Made by a program: the position numbers and the translations under genes
Assembly (NCBI GenBank): GCA_963676875.1
Contig: OY781436.1
Location: forward strand, 2,666,001 to 2,730,000
Origin: UBA6244 sp963676875
Lineage (GTDB): Bacteria; Bacteroidota; Bacteroidia; Bacteroidales; F082
DNA length: 64,000 nt
Direction of reading: 5' to 3'
Notes under the pieces: model-generated
The model's database searches: none
What the model saw: only the letters and a program-made list of their open reading frames with translations
Told to the model about the DNA's origin: nothing
Shown here: piece by piece, positions 10,163-19,448 of the stretch
Numbering within the stretch: the stretch's first letter is position 1
Layout of the letters: every line of letters starts with the position of its first letter

Positions 10163-12100
10163 ATGATCACCATCAACAACATAACCAAAGAATTTGGTGG
10201 AACCCCTTTGTTTTCGGGGGTTACATTTAATATCAATCCCCGCGACAGGATTGGTTTGGCGGGTGCCAACGGTGCCGGAAAAACCACGCTGCTCAAAATC
10301 ATGAACGGATTGCTGGCCCCCGACATGGGTTCGGTGGATGTGCCCAACGACAACACCACCGGTTATTTACCACAGGAAAAAAAGATAAACAGCGGACTGA
10401 ATATTGTTGACGAAGCTATGTTGGCTTTCGAATTTCTCCATGAAATGGAGCAGGAAGCACACCACATTCAGGAAGAGTTGACCACTACCGAATACGACGA
10501 AAAACACTATACCAAAAAAATCGCCCGTTTGGAAGAGGTGACGGCAGCTCTCCAATTATATACGCCTGAGCGTATTCGTGGTGAGGCCGAACGTTTTTTA
10601 ACGGGTTTGGGTTTTTCACAATCCGATCTCACACGCACCATGAATACCTTTAGTCAGGGTTGGCAAATGCGCGTGGAGCTGGCCAAATTGCTCCTGATAA
10701 AACCCTCGTTGTTGTTGCTGGATGAGCCCACCAATCATTTGGATATCGAATCCATTCAATGGCTTGAGGACTATTTGCTATCCTATTCGGGTGCCGTGGT
10801 GGTGGTATCTCACGACCGGACGTTGTTGGATCATGTGACCAACCGGACGCTGGAGCTGAACAACGGGAAAATTTACGACTACAAAGTGTCGTATAGCCAG
10901 TATATCCAGCTAAGGAACGAACGTGAAGAACAAACCCAGGCTACCTATGATAACCAGCAACGTCAGATCAAGGAAATCGAGCGGTTTGTGGAGCGTTTCA
11001 GGTACAAGGCTTCCAAGGCAAAACAAGTACAATCGCGGGTTAAGATGTTGGAAAAGATGGAAACGGTTGAATTGGATGCCCGCGATAAATCGTCCATTTA
11101 TTTTAAATTCCCACCTCCGCCTCACAGTGGTAAAATTACGGTGGAAGGAGCCCGGGTGAAGAAAAATTACGACACCAAAAAAGTGCTTACCGGTATTGAT
11201 TTTCAGATTCTGCGTGGCGAAAAGGTGGCCTTTGTGGGTCGGAACGGCGAAGGTAAATCTACGTTGGCCAAAATCATTGCCGAAAACTTATCTCACGAGG
11301 GTGACATCAAGCTCGGACATCAGGTAAGCATTGGTTATTTTGCTCAGGATCAGAACGAACGGATGGATATGGAACTTACTGTTTTCGAAACCATCGATCA
11401 GGTGGCTGTAGGAGAGGTTCGATCGCGGATTAGGGACTTGTTGGGTTCGTTTTTATTTCGTGGTGATGATTTGGACAAAAAAGTAAAAGTGTTGTCGGGA
11501 GGGGAGAAGTCGCGTCTGTCGCTGGTGCGTTTATTGTTGTCGGCCAGTAATTTTTTGCTTTTGGATGAGCCTACCAATCACCTGGACATTCAGTCTAAAG
11601 AGGTGTTAAAAATGGCCTTGTTGGAATTTGAGGGTACGGTGGTGATTGTTTCTCATGACCGGGATTTTCTTCAAGGCTTGACTTCCAGGTTGTATGAGTT
11701 TAAAGGTGGTGGTATTCGTGAGCATTTGGGCGACATCAACACCTATCTTGAAAAACGTAAAATAGAAAGCCTTACCACACTTGAGTACAAGGATAAACAG
11801 CAAGATAATTCTCAAAAACAGCAGTCGGAAAACAAGCTGAAATGGGAGCAAAAAAAGGAACAAGAAAAGGAATTGCGTAAACTGGAAAAGGAAATAAAAC
11901 AGGTGGAAGCCGACATCCAGCAAACGGAAAACAAACTGGCCGAAATCAATGAAAAGCTGGCTCAACCCATGTTGCATCCCGAACAAATTCAGTCTGGAGA
12001 ACTTTTCAAAGCACACGATACCCTCGAAAACAAATTAAGCACGCAAATGCAAATGTGGGAAGCGTTGCAGGAAAAACTGGAACAAATGCGTTCGGAATGA
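10163..12100 (+). CDS. ABC-F family ATPase (Uup/EttA-like)
   Basis: 645 residues with two ABC ATPase domains and no membrane segments. Domain 1: Walker A GANGAGKTT (about 34-42), signature FSQGWQMR, Walker B LLLLDEPTNHLD. Domain 2: GRNGEGKST, LSGGEKS, LLLDEPTNHLD. A charged linker with the P-site-tRNA-interaction character lies between them, and a Lys/Glu-rich coiled coil fills about 545-640, as in Uup. ABC-F proteins of this layout act on ribosomes in the cytoplasm as translation factors or protect them. It stands alone between a terminator and a convergent operon. The exact subfamily is not settled by the sequence alone. Confidence 0.93.
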   Translation: MITINNITKEFGGTPLFSGVTFNINPRDRIGLAGANGAGKTTLLKIMNGLLAPDMGSVDVPNDNTTGYLPQEKKINSGLNIVDEAMLAFEFLHEMEQEAHHIQEELTTTEYDEKHYTKKIARLEEVTAALQLYTPERIRGEAERFLTGLGFSQSDLTRTMNTFSQGWQMRVELAKLLLIKPSLLLLDEPTNHLDIESIQWLEDYLLSYSGAVVVVSHDRTLLDHVTNRTLELNNGKIYDYKVSYSQYIQLRNEREEQTQATYDNQQRQIKEIERFVERFRYKASKAKQVQSRVKMLEKMETVELDARDKSSIYFKFPPPPHSGKITVEGARVKKNYDTKKVLTGIDFQILRGEKVAFVGRNGEGKSTLAKIIAENLSHEGDIKLGHQVSIGYFAQDQNERMDMELTVFETIDQVAVGEVRSRIRDLLGSFLFRGDDLDKKVKVLSGGEKSRLSLVRLLLSASNFLLLDEPTNHLDIQSKEVLKMALLEFEGTVVIVSHDRDFLQGLTSRLYEFKGGGIREHLGDINTYLEKRKIESLTTLEYKDKQQDNSQKQQSENKLKWEQKKEQEKELRKLEKEIKQVEADIQQTENKLAEINEKLAQPMLHPEQIQSGELFKAHDTLENKLSTQMQMWEALQEKLEQMRSE

Positions 12101-12111
12101 GTCCCGTTTCT

Positions 12112-13086
12112 TTATTTGTCACGTTGAATCATCTTCGAAGCAATGTCGATCAGGATTTCTTTGTCGTTGTTGTGAAGGCTTACACGATTTAAAAACTCCA
12201 TTCCCTTGTTAAAGAAAGTTTCGATCTCAACAGAAGCCAAGTTCTTAATGTTCAGTTTGTTGAAGACAGTTTTAACTTCCTTTATTTTAGTTTCGGGGTC
12301 GATTTCAGAGGTGTTGTACAAACTAACCAAGTGTTCGCGAGTGCTGTCGTTGCTACATTCCAGAGCCTTTAGATACAGGAAAGTTTTTTTGTTGGTGATG
12401 ATGTCTCCCCCGGTTTTCTTACCAAAAACAGACTCATCGCCAAAGGTGTCGAGCAAATCGTCTTGCAACTGGAATCCCAACCCGATGTTTACACCAAAAT
12501 GATACAGGTTGTCGGCATCTTCCTGCGAAGCACCACCGATAATGGCACCAATTTTTAAGCTGGCACCAAACAGCACTCCCGTTTTCAAACGGATCATATT
12601 AATATATTCTTCTACCGTTACGTGGTTGTTGGTTTCGTAGTTCAAGTCGAACTGCTGACCTTCACAAACCTCGATGGCTGTTTGGTTAAACACACTTAAA
12701 ATGGGATGAAGTATTTCTTTGTCAGCTTGCTGGGCGTATTGATAAGCCAAAGCAAACAGGGTATCGCCGGAAAGGATCGCGATGTTTCCGTTCCACTTTC
12801 TATAAACAGTTTCTTTACCTCTGCGAATGGGCGCATTGTCCATGATATCGTCATGAATGAGGGTAAAATTATGAAACAGTTCGATGGCAATGGCCTGAGG
12901 TAAAGCTTTTTGGGCGTCTCCACAAAACAGTTCGCATGCCATCAGGGTTAGTACCGGACGGATGCGTTTGCCCCCATAGCTGATGGTATAGGTAATGGGT
13001 TCGTACAATTCTTTCGGTTCGCCCGAAAAGCTTTGTTTATCCAACTGGTTTTCAAAATAACCAATCAGTTGCTCGTAATTTTTCAT
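12112..13086 (-). CDS. Polyprenyl diphosphate synthase
   Basis: 324 residues of the trans-isoprenyl synthase family. The first Asp-rich motif is DDIMDNAPIRRG (about residue 78) and the second is DDLLDTFGD (about 207); GGKRIRP near residue 35 binds the allylic diphosphate. It condenses isopentenyl diphosphate units into a chain used for quinones or other lipids; chain length cannot be read safely. It is the last gene of a leftward operon behind rfbA (21 bp gap). It ends 12 bp from the convergent ABC-F gene. Confidence 0.92.
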   Translation of the reverse strand: MKNYEQLIGYFENQLDKQSFSGEPKELYEPITYTISYGGKRIRPVLTLMACELFCGDAQKALPQAIAIELFHNFTLIHDDIMDNAPIRRGKETVYRKWNGNIAILSGDTLFALAYQYAQQADKEILHPILSVFNQTAIEVCEGQQFDLNYETNNHVTVEEYINMIRLKTGVLFGASLKIGAIIGGASQEDADNLYHFGVNIGLGFQLQDDLLDTFGDESVFGKKTGGDIITNKKTFLYLKALECSNDSTREHLVSLYNTSEIDPETKIKEVKTVFNKLNIKNLASVEIETFFNKGMEFLNRVSLHNNDKEILIDIASKMIQRDK

Positions 13087-13107
13087 TCCGTATTTTTTCG
13101 ACGATAA

Positions 13108-13971
13108 TTAGTGTTTCAACAGCCCCATCAGGTAGGTTCCGTAACCACTTTTTAGTAAAGGTTCTGCAATGGCTTTCAGTTGATCTGCACTGATAAATCC
13201 TTTTTTGTAAGCGATTTCTTCAATACAACCAATTTTGAGTCCTTGTCGTTCCTGAATAACTTCAACAAACTGAGAGGCTTGTGTTAATGAAGAAAAAGTA
13301 CCCGTATCCAGCCATGCGGTTCCCCTGCTGAGCATGCCTACCTTGAGTTTGCCCTCTTTCAGATAGTATTTGTTCACGTCGGTAATTTCGTATTCGCCAC
13401 GGGCACTGGGTTTTAAATTTTTGGCCACTTCCACCACTGAGTTGTCGTAAAAATATAATCCGGGAACGGCAAACGACGACTTGGGTTTTTGTGGTTTTTC
13501 TTCGATGGAGAGGGCATTAAACTTTTCATCAAATTCCACAACGCCATAACGTTCGGGGTCGGAAACATGGTAGGCAAACACTACGCCACCTGTGGGATCG
13601 CTGTTTTTCATCAATATATCTTGCAGACCACTTCCGTAGAAGATGTTATCACCCAGAATGAGCGAAACTTTTTCGTTACCAATGAATTCCTCGCCAATGA
13701 CGAATGCTTGCGCCAATCCGTTGGGAATCACCTGTTCTGCATACTGGATATCACAACCAATCTGACTGCCATCGCCCAGCAACAGTTTAAAGTTGGGTAA
13801 GTCGTGGGGGGTAGAGATGATCAAAATTTCCTTTATTCCGGCCATCATTAATACCGACAAAGGATAATAAATCATGGGTTTGTCGTAAATGGGCATCAAC
13901 TGTTTGCTTACTGCGATGGTGAGCGGGTGGAGACGTGTTCCGGCACCGCCGGCAAGAATAATTCCTTTCAT
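13108..13971 (-). CDS. rfbA: Glucose-1-phosphate thymidylyltransferase
   Basis: 287 residues, the usual length for RfbA. The N-terminal nucleotide-binding loop KGIILAGGAGTRLHP, the metal-binding LILGDNIFYG, and EEKPQKPKS with the later WLDTGT motif are all present. It makes dTDP-glucose from dTTP and glucose-1-phosphate, the first step to dTDP-rhamnose and related sugars. The other rfb genes (B, C, D) are not beside it. It lies between an RND exporter (11 bp upstream) and the prenyl synthase, so an envelope-lipid or polysaccharide operon is likely. Confidence 0.95.
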   Translation of the reverse strand: MKGIILAGGAGTRLHPLTIAVSKQLMPIYDKPMIYYPLSVLMMAGIKEILIISTPHDLPNFKLLLGDGSQIGCDIQYAEQVIPNGLAQAFVIGEEFIGNEKVSLILGDNIFYGSGLQDILMKNSDPTGGVVFAYHVSDPERYGVVEFDEKFNALSIEEKPQKPKSSFAVPGLYFYDNSVVEVAKNLKPSARGEYEITDVNKYYLKEGKLKVGMLSRGTAWLDTGTFSSLTQASQFVEVIQERQGLKIGCIEEIAYKKGFISADQLKAIAEPLLKSGYGTYLMGLLKH

Positions 13972-13982
13972 GTGATAATAGT

Positions 13983-16385
13983 TTAATTTTTTTCTTCTGA
14001 CTTAAGTTCTTCAATGAGCAGGTTGTCGAGTTCGGTATCTTCATCCTCATCGAAAACCTCCACCATGGGTTCTTTAAACGATTTGGTTATAAGTCTTTTA
14101 TCCAGACTTAAGAGCAATGAAGGCAGTACGAATAAATTGGATAACAAGGCTACAACAAGGGTAAACGAAACCAGATAACCCAGTGCTTCGGTACCTCCAA
14201 ATGAGGAGAGGGTAAAGATATAAAATCCAAAGAAAAGGACAATGGCTGAATAAATCATACTGTATCCGGTTTCTTCCAAAGCAGCGAGAACCGATTTACG
14301 TATGTTCCAGTTGTGGTGTTTGAGCTGGAGTCTGTATCTCGACAAAAAGTGAATGGTGTTATCCACACTGATTCCCAGTGCGATACTAAAAATAAGGATG
14401 GTGGATGGTTTGATACTGATATCGAAATATCCCATCATTCCGGCGGTCAGTATTTGTGGAATCAGGTTGGGAACCAGCGAAATAAGAATCATGCGCAACG
14501 AGGAAAATATGAGGGCCATCAGGATGGTTATGACAACTAATGCCAATCCAAGACTCATAAAAAGATTGTTAACCAAATAGTTGGTTCCTTTTAAGAAAAC
14601 CACACTTGTGCCCGTAAGGTGGACATCGTATTTCTCGGGAGGGAAAATTTCATCCACCTTAGGTTCTAAATCTGCCAAAATTCGTTCAATGTCGTTGGTG
14701 CCAATGTTGGCCATCTGTGCCGATACACGTGTAATTTGCATACTGCTGTCGACAAAGGCATTCAGAATACTTTTTTTACCACCTCCCAAATTAGGCACAT
14801 ATCCCAGAATAAAGTTTTTCTCCTGGTTGTTGGGAAGGGAATACATGTCAGGATTGCCTCGATAAAAGGCTTGTTTGGCAGATTTTACCACCTCTACCAC
14901 CGACAAGGGTTTGGCAAATTCCGGATAGGTTTCGAGCACGTCCTGTAACTGATCAATTTTCTGTAATGTGGATAGACGTAGGATTCCCTTAGGCTTTTTG
15001 GTGTCGATGGTGATTTCCAGCGGCATTACTCCCTTAAAGTTTTTTTCAAGGAAGATCATGTCTTTATAAAGCTTGTCCTTTTTCGAAATATCGTCAACAA
15101 TGTTTCCGGTAGTTTTCAGCTTGGTAATGCCAAAAATGGCGGCTAAAAACAGGATAATTGTAATGGTGTAGATGATTCTTCTTCTGGTAATGACGATTTT
15201 AGTAACATTTACAACGATACGATTGATAAGACCCTTTTCGAGATGCTTCAGGTGTTTGTCTTTGGGTTCAGGAAAATAGCTGAACAAGATGGGTAGTATA
15301 AACAAGGAGAGCAAATAGGTTACCAGAATGTTTATTGAAGCTACGATGCCGAATTCAACCAAAAGTGCATTGCTGGTAACAATAAATGCTGCGAAACCTG
15401 CGGCAGTTGTGGCGTTGGTTAGCAGGTTAGCATTTCCTATGCGCGAAATCATGCGTGAAAGTGCTTTCACCTTGTTGCCATGTGCCCTGAATTCGCTCAG
15501 GTATTTATTGAGCAAGAAAATGGAATTTTCAACCCCGATGACAATCAATAGGGGAGGTAAAATTCCCGTAAGGATAGTGATTTTGTATCCCAACAAAACG
15601 GTGGTTCCCAGTACCCAAACCACCGCGATTACCACCACCAACATGGCAAACATCACGGCCCGCATGGAGCGGAACAGTACGAACAATAATATGGAAGCTA
15701 TCACCAACGACAACAACACGAAAAGCAACAGCTCGTTTTGTATTTTCTTGGAAGTGATGGTACGTATGTAGGGCAACCCCGAATAATAGACTTCGGTGTT
15801 GTTGTCGATGCCATACTCATCTACTATCTCTTTTATTTGTCCAACAAGCCCAACCCTGGCTTTTGAATTCAACACCTCCTTGTCGAGGGTTATCATCATC
15901 AGGGTTACATTGGTCTCTTTATTCAAGAGGCGGTTGTCGTAAAAAGGCAGGTTGTAAATGGTGTGCTTGATGGTATCAATTTGACCTTGTCTTTCAGGTC
16001 GTGAAGCAACAATGGGCTTAAATTCAAATTTTTTCAGGCTGTCGTTTCGTTCCAGATTGTAAACCCGCGCAACGGATACTACCTCCTCTACGCCTTCAAT
16101 ATTCAGCACATTGTAACTAATGTCGTACCATTGATTAAAATGATCCAGGGTATATAAGTCGGGATCTTGGATGGCCACAAAAATCACACTTCCATCTTGT
16201 CCAAACTGTTCCTTAAAATGTTCGTATTCCTGGGTAATGGGATCCGTTTCCGGAAGCATCCGAGCCATTTCGTAACTCATTTTGATGTTGGAGCCTTCCC
16301 AAGCCATAAAAATTGTCAGTAACCCAATTACAATTAAAATTGTTAATCGGTTCCGTAATATCATCCTCACCACAAACTGCCACAT
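13983..16385 (-). CDS. RND/MMPL-type exporter
   Basis: 800 residues with the RND duplication: TM1 at about 13-30, a soluble loop to about 215, TM2-TM6 at about 220-360, TM7 near 405, a second soluble loop, and TM8-TM12 at about 625-770. It has the sterol-sensing/MMPL look (GVENSIFLLNKYLSEF and GISVDNTIHFLSRY carry the conserved Asp/Glu of the proton relay). Such proteins move lipids or hydrophobic molecules using the proton gradient. No membrane-fusion or TolC-type partner is nearby. It is the first gene of the operon with rfbA and the prenyl synthase; the substrate is unknown. Confidence 0.85.
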   Translation of the reverse strand: MWQFVVRMILRNRLTILIVIGLLTIFMAWEGSNIKMSYEMARMLPETDPITQEYEHFKEQFGQDGSVIFVAIQDPDLYTLDHFNQWYDISYNVLNIEGVEEVVSVARVYNLERNDSLKKFEFKPIVASRPERQGQIDTIKHTIYNLPFYDNRLLNKETNVTLMMITLDKEVLNSKARVGLVGQIKEIVDEYGIDNNTEVYYSGLPYIRTITSKKIQNELLLFVLLSLVIASILLFVLFRSMRAVMFAMLVVVIAVVWVLGTTVLLGYKITILTGILPPLLIVIGVENSIFLLNKYLSEFRAHGNKVKALSRMISRIGNANLLTNATTAAGFAAFIVTSNALLVEFGIVASINILVTYLLSLFILPILFSYFPEPKDKHLKHLEKGLINRIVVNVTKIVITRRRIIYTITIILFLAAIFGITKLKTTGNIVDDISKKDKLYKDMIFLEKNFKGVMPLEITIDTKKPKGILRLSTLQKIDQLQDVLETYPEFAKPLSVVEVVKSAKQAFYRGNPDMYSLPNNQEKNFILGYVPNLGGGKKSILNAFVDSSMQITRVSAQMANIGTNDIERILADLEPKVDEIFPPEKYDVHLTGTSVVFLKGTNYLVNNLFMSLGLALVVITILMALIFSSLRMILISLVPNLIPQILTAGMMGYFDISIKPSTILIFSIALGISVDNTIHFLSRYRLQLKHHNWNIRKSVLAALEETGYSMIYSAIVLFFGFYIFTLSSFGGTEALGYLVSFTLVVALLSNLFVLPSLLLSLDKRLITKSFKEPMVEVFDEDEDTELDNLLIEELKSEEKN

Positions 16386-16467
16386 CAGCCAATCATTTAA
16401 TATCTATCTAAAATAGTAAAATATACACACAGAAACCGTAATTCAGAATATTTTGGCAGTTTAGTCG

Positions 16468-16475
16468 TACTTTTG
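16468..16475 (+). promoter_or_regulatory. Putative -7 box for the hydroxyacid dehydrogenase
   Basis: TACTTTTG fits TAnnTTTG and lies about 50 bp before the ATG at 16524, in the gap shared with the divergent RND exporter. Confidence 0.5.
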
Positions 16476-16523
16476 CCACATACCCGGGGCGATCCATATG
16501 AATAAGATGCAAATTTAAGCTAT

Positions 16524-17471
16524 ATGTTTACAATGAAGGAAAGAAAAGTACTTTTTATCGATGATACACACCCTCTGCTCACAGAGTTATTGCAGGAAAT
16601 GGGTTTTGTTTGTGATTATTTCCCTGAGTTTAAGCGCAAAGATTTACTTAAGATAGCCGCAGTATATCAGGGAGTTGTGATAAGAAGCAAGATAAAACTG
16701 GATGCGGAGTTTTTTGCCCATGCTACCCATCTTCAATTTATTGCACGGGTGGGTGCGGGCATGGAAAATATTGATGTGGCTGAAGCTGAAAAGCTTGGAG
16801 TTGTATGTCTCAATGCTCCTGAAGGAAATCGCGATGCAGTGGCCGAGCAGGCTGTGGGAATGCTGTTGTCACTTTTCAATCGCCTGTTGATCGCCGACCC
16901 TGAAGTGCGAAATGGTATTTGGCTTCGTGAGCAAAACCGGGGCATTGAGTTGGGTGGAAAAATAGTGGGTATTGTAGGTTATGGAAATACGGGAAGCGCG
17001 TTTGCACGGAAACTTCGTGGATTTGGTGTAAGGGTACTGGCATACGACAAATACAAATCAGGTTTTGGAAGTGATGACATTGTGGAAGCCGGCATGGATG
17101 TACTGTTTCAAGAAGCCGATATCCTGAGTTTTCACGTGCCACTCACCGAGGAAACCACTTACCTGTTTGATAAGGAACTGATTAATAAATTTAAAAAGCC
17201 TTTTTACCTGATCAATACTTCACGTGGAAAGGTGGTGAATACCCGTGATTTGATGGAAGCGCTTGATAGCAAAAAGGTATTGGGGGCCTGTCTGGATGTG
17301 CTTGAATACGAAGGGCTTTCCTTTGAAGCCATTCAGGAATCTCCTGATTTTTCACGACTTACTGCTATGCAAAATGTTGTGCTCACTCCCCATATTGCCG
17401 GTTGGACTCACCAATCGAACATAAAAATGGCTGAAACGCTTGCGCGTAAAATTGAAGCGTTGGAACTTTGA
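16524..17471 (+). CDS. D-2-hydroxyacid dehydrogenase (SerA-like)
   Basis: 315 residues; the start could also be the ATG at 16533. The NAD-binding motif is GIVGYGNTGSAF (about 148-159), the substrate Arg lies in NTSRGKVV (about 232-239), and the catalytic His is in TPHIAGWTH near 290. There is no C-terminal ACT domain, so it is shorter than classic 3-phosphoglycerate dehydrogenase. It interconverts a 2-hydroxyacid and its 2-oxoacid with NAD(H). Phosphoglycerate is a plausible substrate, since short SerA forms are common in Bacteroidota, but no serC or serB lies nearby. Confidence 0.85.
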   Translation: MFTMKERKVLFIDDTHPLLTELLQEMGFVCDYFPEFKRKDLLKIAAVYQGVVIRSKIKLDAEFFAHATHLQFIARVGAGMENIDVAEAEKLGVVCLNAPEGNRDAVAEQAVGMLLSLFNRLLIADPEVRNGIWLREQNRGIELGGKIVGIVGYGNTGSAFARKLRGFGVRVLAYDKYKSGFGSDDIVEAGMDVLFQEADILSFHVPLTEETTYLFDKELINKFKKPFYLINTSRGKVVNTRDLMEALDSKKVLGACLDVLEYEGLSFEAIQESPDFSRLTAMQNVVLTPHIAGWTHQSNIKMAETLARKIEALEL

Positions 17472-17560
17472 ATCCACTCCGAAAAGTATCAAAACAAAGA
17501 ATTAGCCTCTGAGAAACTGTCTGAGTTTTTCCCGTTGGGAAAGCGCATGGTTTGAAATAA

Positions 17561-17620
17561 ATCGTAGGGGGAAAAACATTTTTTCTACCCATATTAAGCT
17601 CCTAACGGAGCGCTAAAATA
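17561..17620. repeat. Dispersed intergenic element
   Basis: The segment includes TTTTCTACCCATATTAAGCT and a CTCCTAACGGAGCG hairpin, a composition typical of short dispersed repeats in Bacteroidota. The CACTCCGAAAAG just after the preceding stop codon (17475-17486) recurs at 27790, which supports a repeat origin for this gap. Confidence 0.4.
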
Positions 17621-17704
17621 AAAAAATGACCGATTTTCTTCATTTAGCTATCCGGGGAATGTTCAGAAAATCAATATATTTTGACGATTTCATTGCTTCC
17701 TTTA

Positions 17705-17712
17705 TATTTTTG
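17705..17712 (+). promoter_or_regulatory. Putative -7 box for the head-GIN protein
   Basis: TATTTTTG fits TAnnTTTG, about 90 bp before the preferred ATG at 17802. Confidence 0.4.
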
Positions 17713-17801
17713 GCGGATAATTTTATCAATCAAATGGCAGTGGCTGTAACAAAATGAACTACCTCCCCGTCATACCTTCAAAATCACTAAAAAAGCATAA
17801 A

Positions 17802-19385
17802 ATGAAAAAAGTAGTATTTATATTGTTTCTGAGCTTGTTCACCTTGGGGTTTTCCTCGTTGACAATCGCTCAACAAAAAGGAAACGGTGAAGTTATTAAA
17901 CAAGAACGCACCGTTGATTCGTTTAATTCAATGAAAGTGGGGGGAGCACGTGAAGTGGTACTGATCCCGGGCGATGTATTTAAAGTTGTTGTTGAAACTG
18001 ACTCTAATTTGCAGGAATTTGTTGAAGTAGAAGTAAATAACAACATGCTGGAGTTTTCCGACAATAAATTCATCAAGAAATATACCATCATGCGCTTTTA
18101 TGTTACGGCTCCTACTTTCAAAACATTGAAGATTTCCGGCGCTGCCGATGTAAAATCTGAAGGCGTGTTAAAGGGCGATGACCTGAGATTGCATGTTAGC
18201 GGTGCTTCAGATGTTGATCTCAATCTTGATTATGCCTCCGCCATGCTTGATGTTTCGGGTGCCTCGGATGTGGTATTGGCCGGAAAAGCGACCACTTGTA
18301 CCATTTCGTGTAGCGGTGCCTCGGAGGTCATGGCTAAATCTTTCGAAACTGTAAATTCGGTGGTAAATGCCAGCGGAGCAAGTAATTGTTCAGTTAATGC
18401 CACATCTTCACTTACCTATGATGCTTCCGGTGCTTCGGAGGTTAGATTCACCAAAAACCCGGAGGTTGTCGTGGTTAGAAACGGAAAAAACTCACAAAGC
18501 GTGATCGTTGTGGGGGATGTTACTAATCGCCATCATGGTTATTCAGATACCACCAAAGTGTCATTCGGTACACTCAATTTTGAAGTGGTAGATGGCGACA
18601 CTACTGTGGTGGCTGTCGGACGTCACCGTTTGGTAGTTTCCGATGATGGTGAAGTAAAATGGGAACGAAACCGTAGAGAGCGATTTAATGGTAGTTGGGG
18701 CGGTGTTGACATAGGTCTCAACGGATACCTGACTCCCGATTTTGACATGAGTTTTGATAAGGCAGATGACTATTTATCATTGCAAATGGAAAAATCAATC
18801 AACCTTAACCTCAACTTGTACGAACAAAATATTTCTCTAAGTAAGAAAAACAACATGGGATTGGTAACAGGTTTGGGTTTAACCTGGAACAACTACCGGT
18901 TTTCAAGTCCCACTTTCTTAACTCCCGACTCAAGTTCCATAGCAGGTTACTATATAAAGGATGTATCGGTACGTAAAACCAAACTCACTGCTTTTTACCT
19001 TACCGTGCCTTTGTTTTACGAAATCCAAACCAACCAGGAACGACGTACACGTAGGTTTCACTTTGCTGTTGGTGCCTTGATTAGCGCCCGATTGAGCACC
19101 CACACTAAAATTTATTACAACGAGTCGAATGCCCTTTTCAACATTACCGATCCGGTAACGGGACAAGTTGTTCAAACACTCAAAACCCCTGCCGGTGGAA
19201 GTCGTAACATTGTAAAGGATTTCAACAGTTATAAACTGGCGCCCTTCAAATTTGATGTGTCGGTGCGCTTCGGATACGGTATCATCAATCTGTATGCCAC
19301 CTATTCGCTGAACACCATGTTTCAAAAGGATAGAGGTCCGGAACTTTACCCCTTCTCCGCAGGTATCACGCTAGTGGGTTGGTAA
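17802..19385 (+). CDS. Head-GIN (DUF2807) protein with outer-membrane barrel domain
   Basis: I chose the ATG at 17802 over the one at 17754 because it starts a clean signal peptide (MKKVVFILFLSLFTLGFSS…), giving 527 residues. About residues 45-220 form a DUF2807 'head GIN' domain with repeated S-G-A-S/A-D-V units, a right-handed beta-helix-like adhesin head. A charged linker follows (WERNRRERF), then about 240 residues of amphipathic strands ending in a hydrophobic C-terminal residue (AGITLVGW), which suggests an outer-membrane barrel. Role unknown; surface display is inferred. A strong terminator follows. Confidence 0.75.
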   Translation: MKKVVFILFLSLFTLGFSSLTIAQQKGNGEVIKQERTVDSFNSMKVGGAREVVLIPGDVFKVVVETDSNLQEFVEVEVNNNMLEFSDNKFIKKYTIMRFYVTAPTFKTLKISGAADVKSEGVLKGDDLRLHVSGASDVDLNLDYASAMLDVSGASDVVLAGKATTCTISCSGASEVMAKSFETVNSVVNASGASNCSVNATSSLTYDASGASEVRFTKNPEVVVVRNGKNSQSVIVVGDVTNRHHGYSDTTKVSFGTLNFEVVDGDTTVVAVGRHRLVVSDDGEVKWERNRRERFNGSWGGVDIGLNGYLTPDFDMSFDKADDYLSLQMEKSINLNLNLYEQNISLSKKNNMGLVTGLGLTWNNYRFSSPTFLTPDSSSIAGYYIKDVSVRKTKLTAFYLTVPLFYEIQTNQERRTRRFHFAVGALISARLSTHTKIYYNESNALFNITDPVTGQVVQTLKTPAGGSRNIVKDFNSYKLAPFKFDVSVRFGYGIINLYATYSLNTMFQKDRGPELYPFSAGITLVGW

Positions 19386-19396
19386 TAAATCTAAAG

Positions 19397-19436
19397 GCAT
19401 AAAAAAAAGCAGCCAAATGGCTGCTTTTTTTTATGC
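19397..19436. terminator. Bidirectional terminator between convergent genes
   Basis: A perfect 18-bp stem (GCATAAAAAAAAGCAGCC and its complement) around an AAAT loop. A- and T-runs within the stem make it work in both directions. It sits between the head-GIN gene stop (19385) and the ackA stop (19449). Confidence 0.9.
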
Positions 19437-19448
19437 AAACAACTTTTA

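Noticed and set aside
16386..16523. Possible tRNA or small RNA in the gap between the exporter and the dehydrogenase
   Set aside because: No cloverleaf, T-loop or terminator pattern could be drawn; only a promoter-type box is visible.
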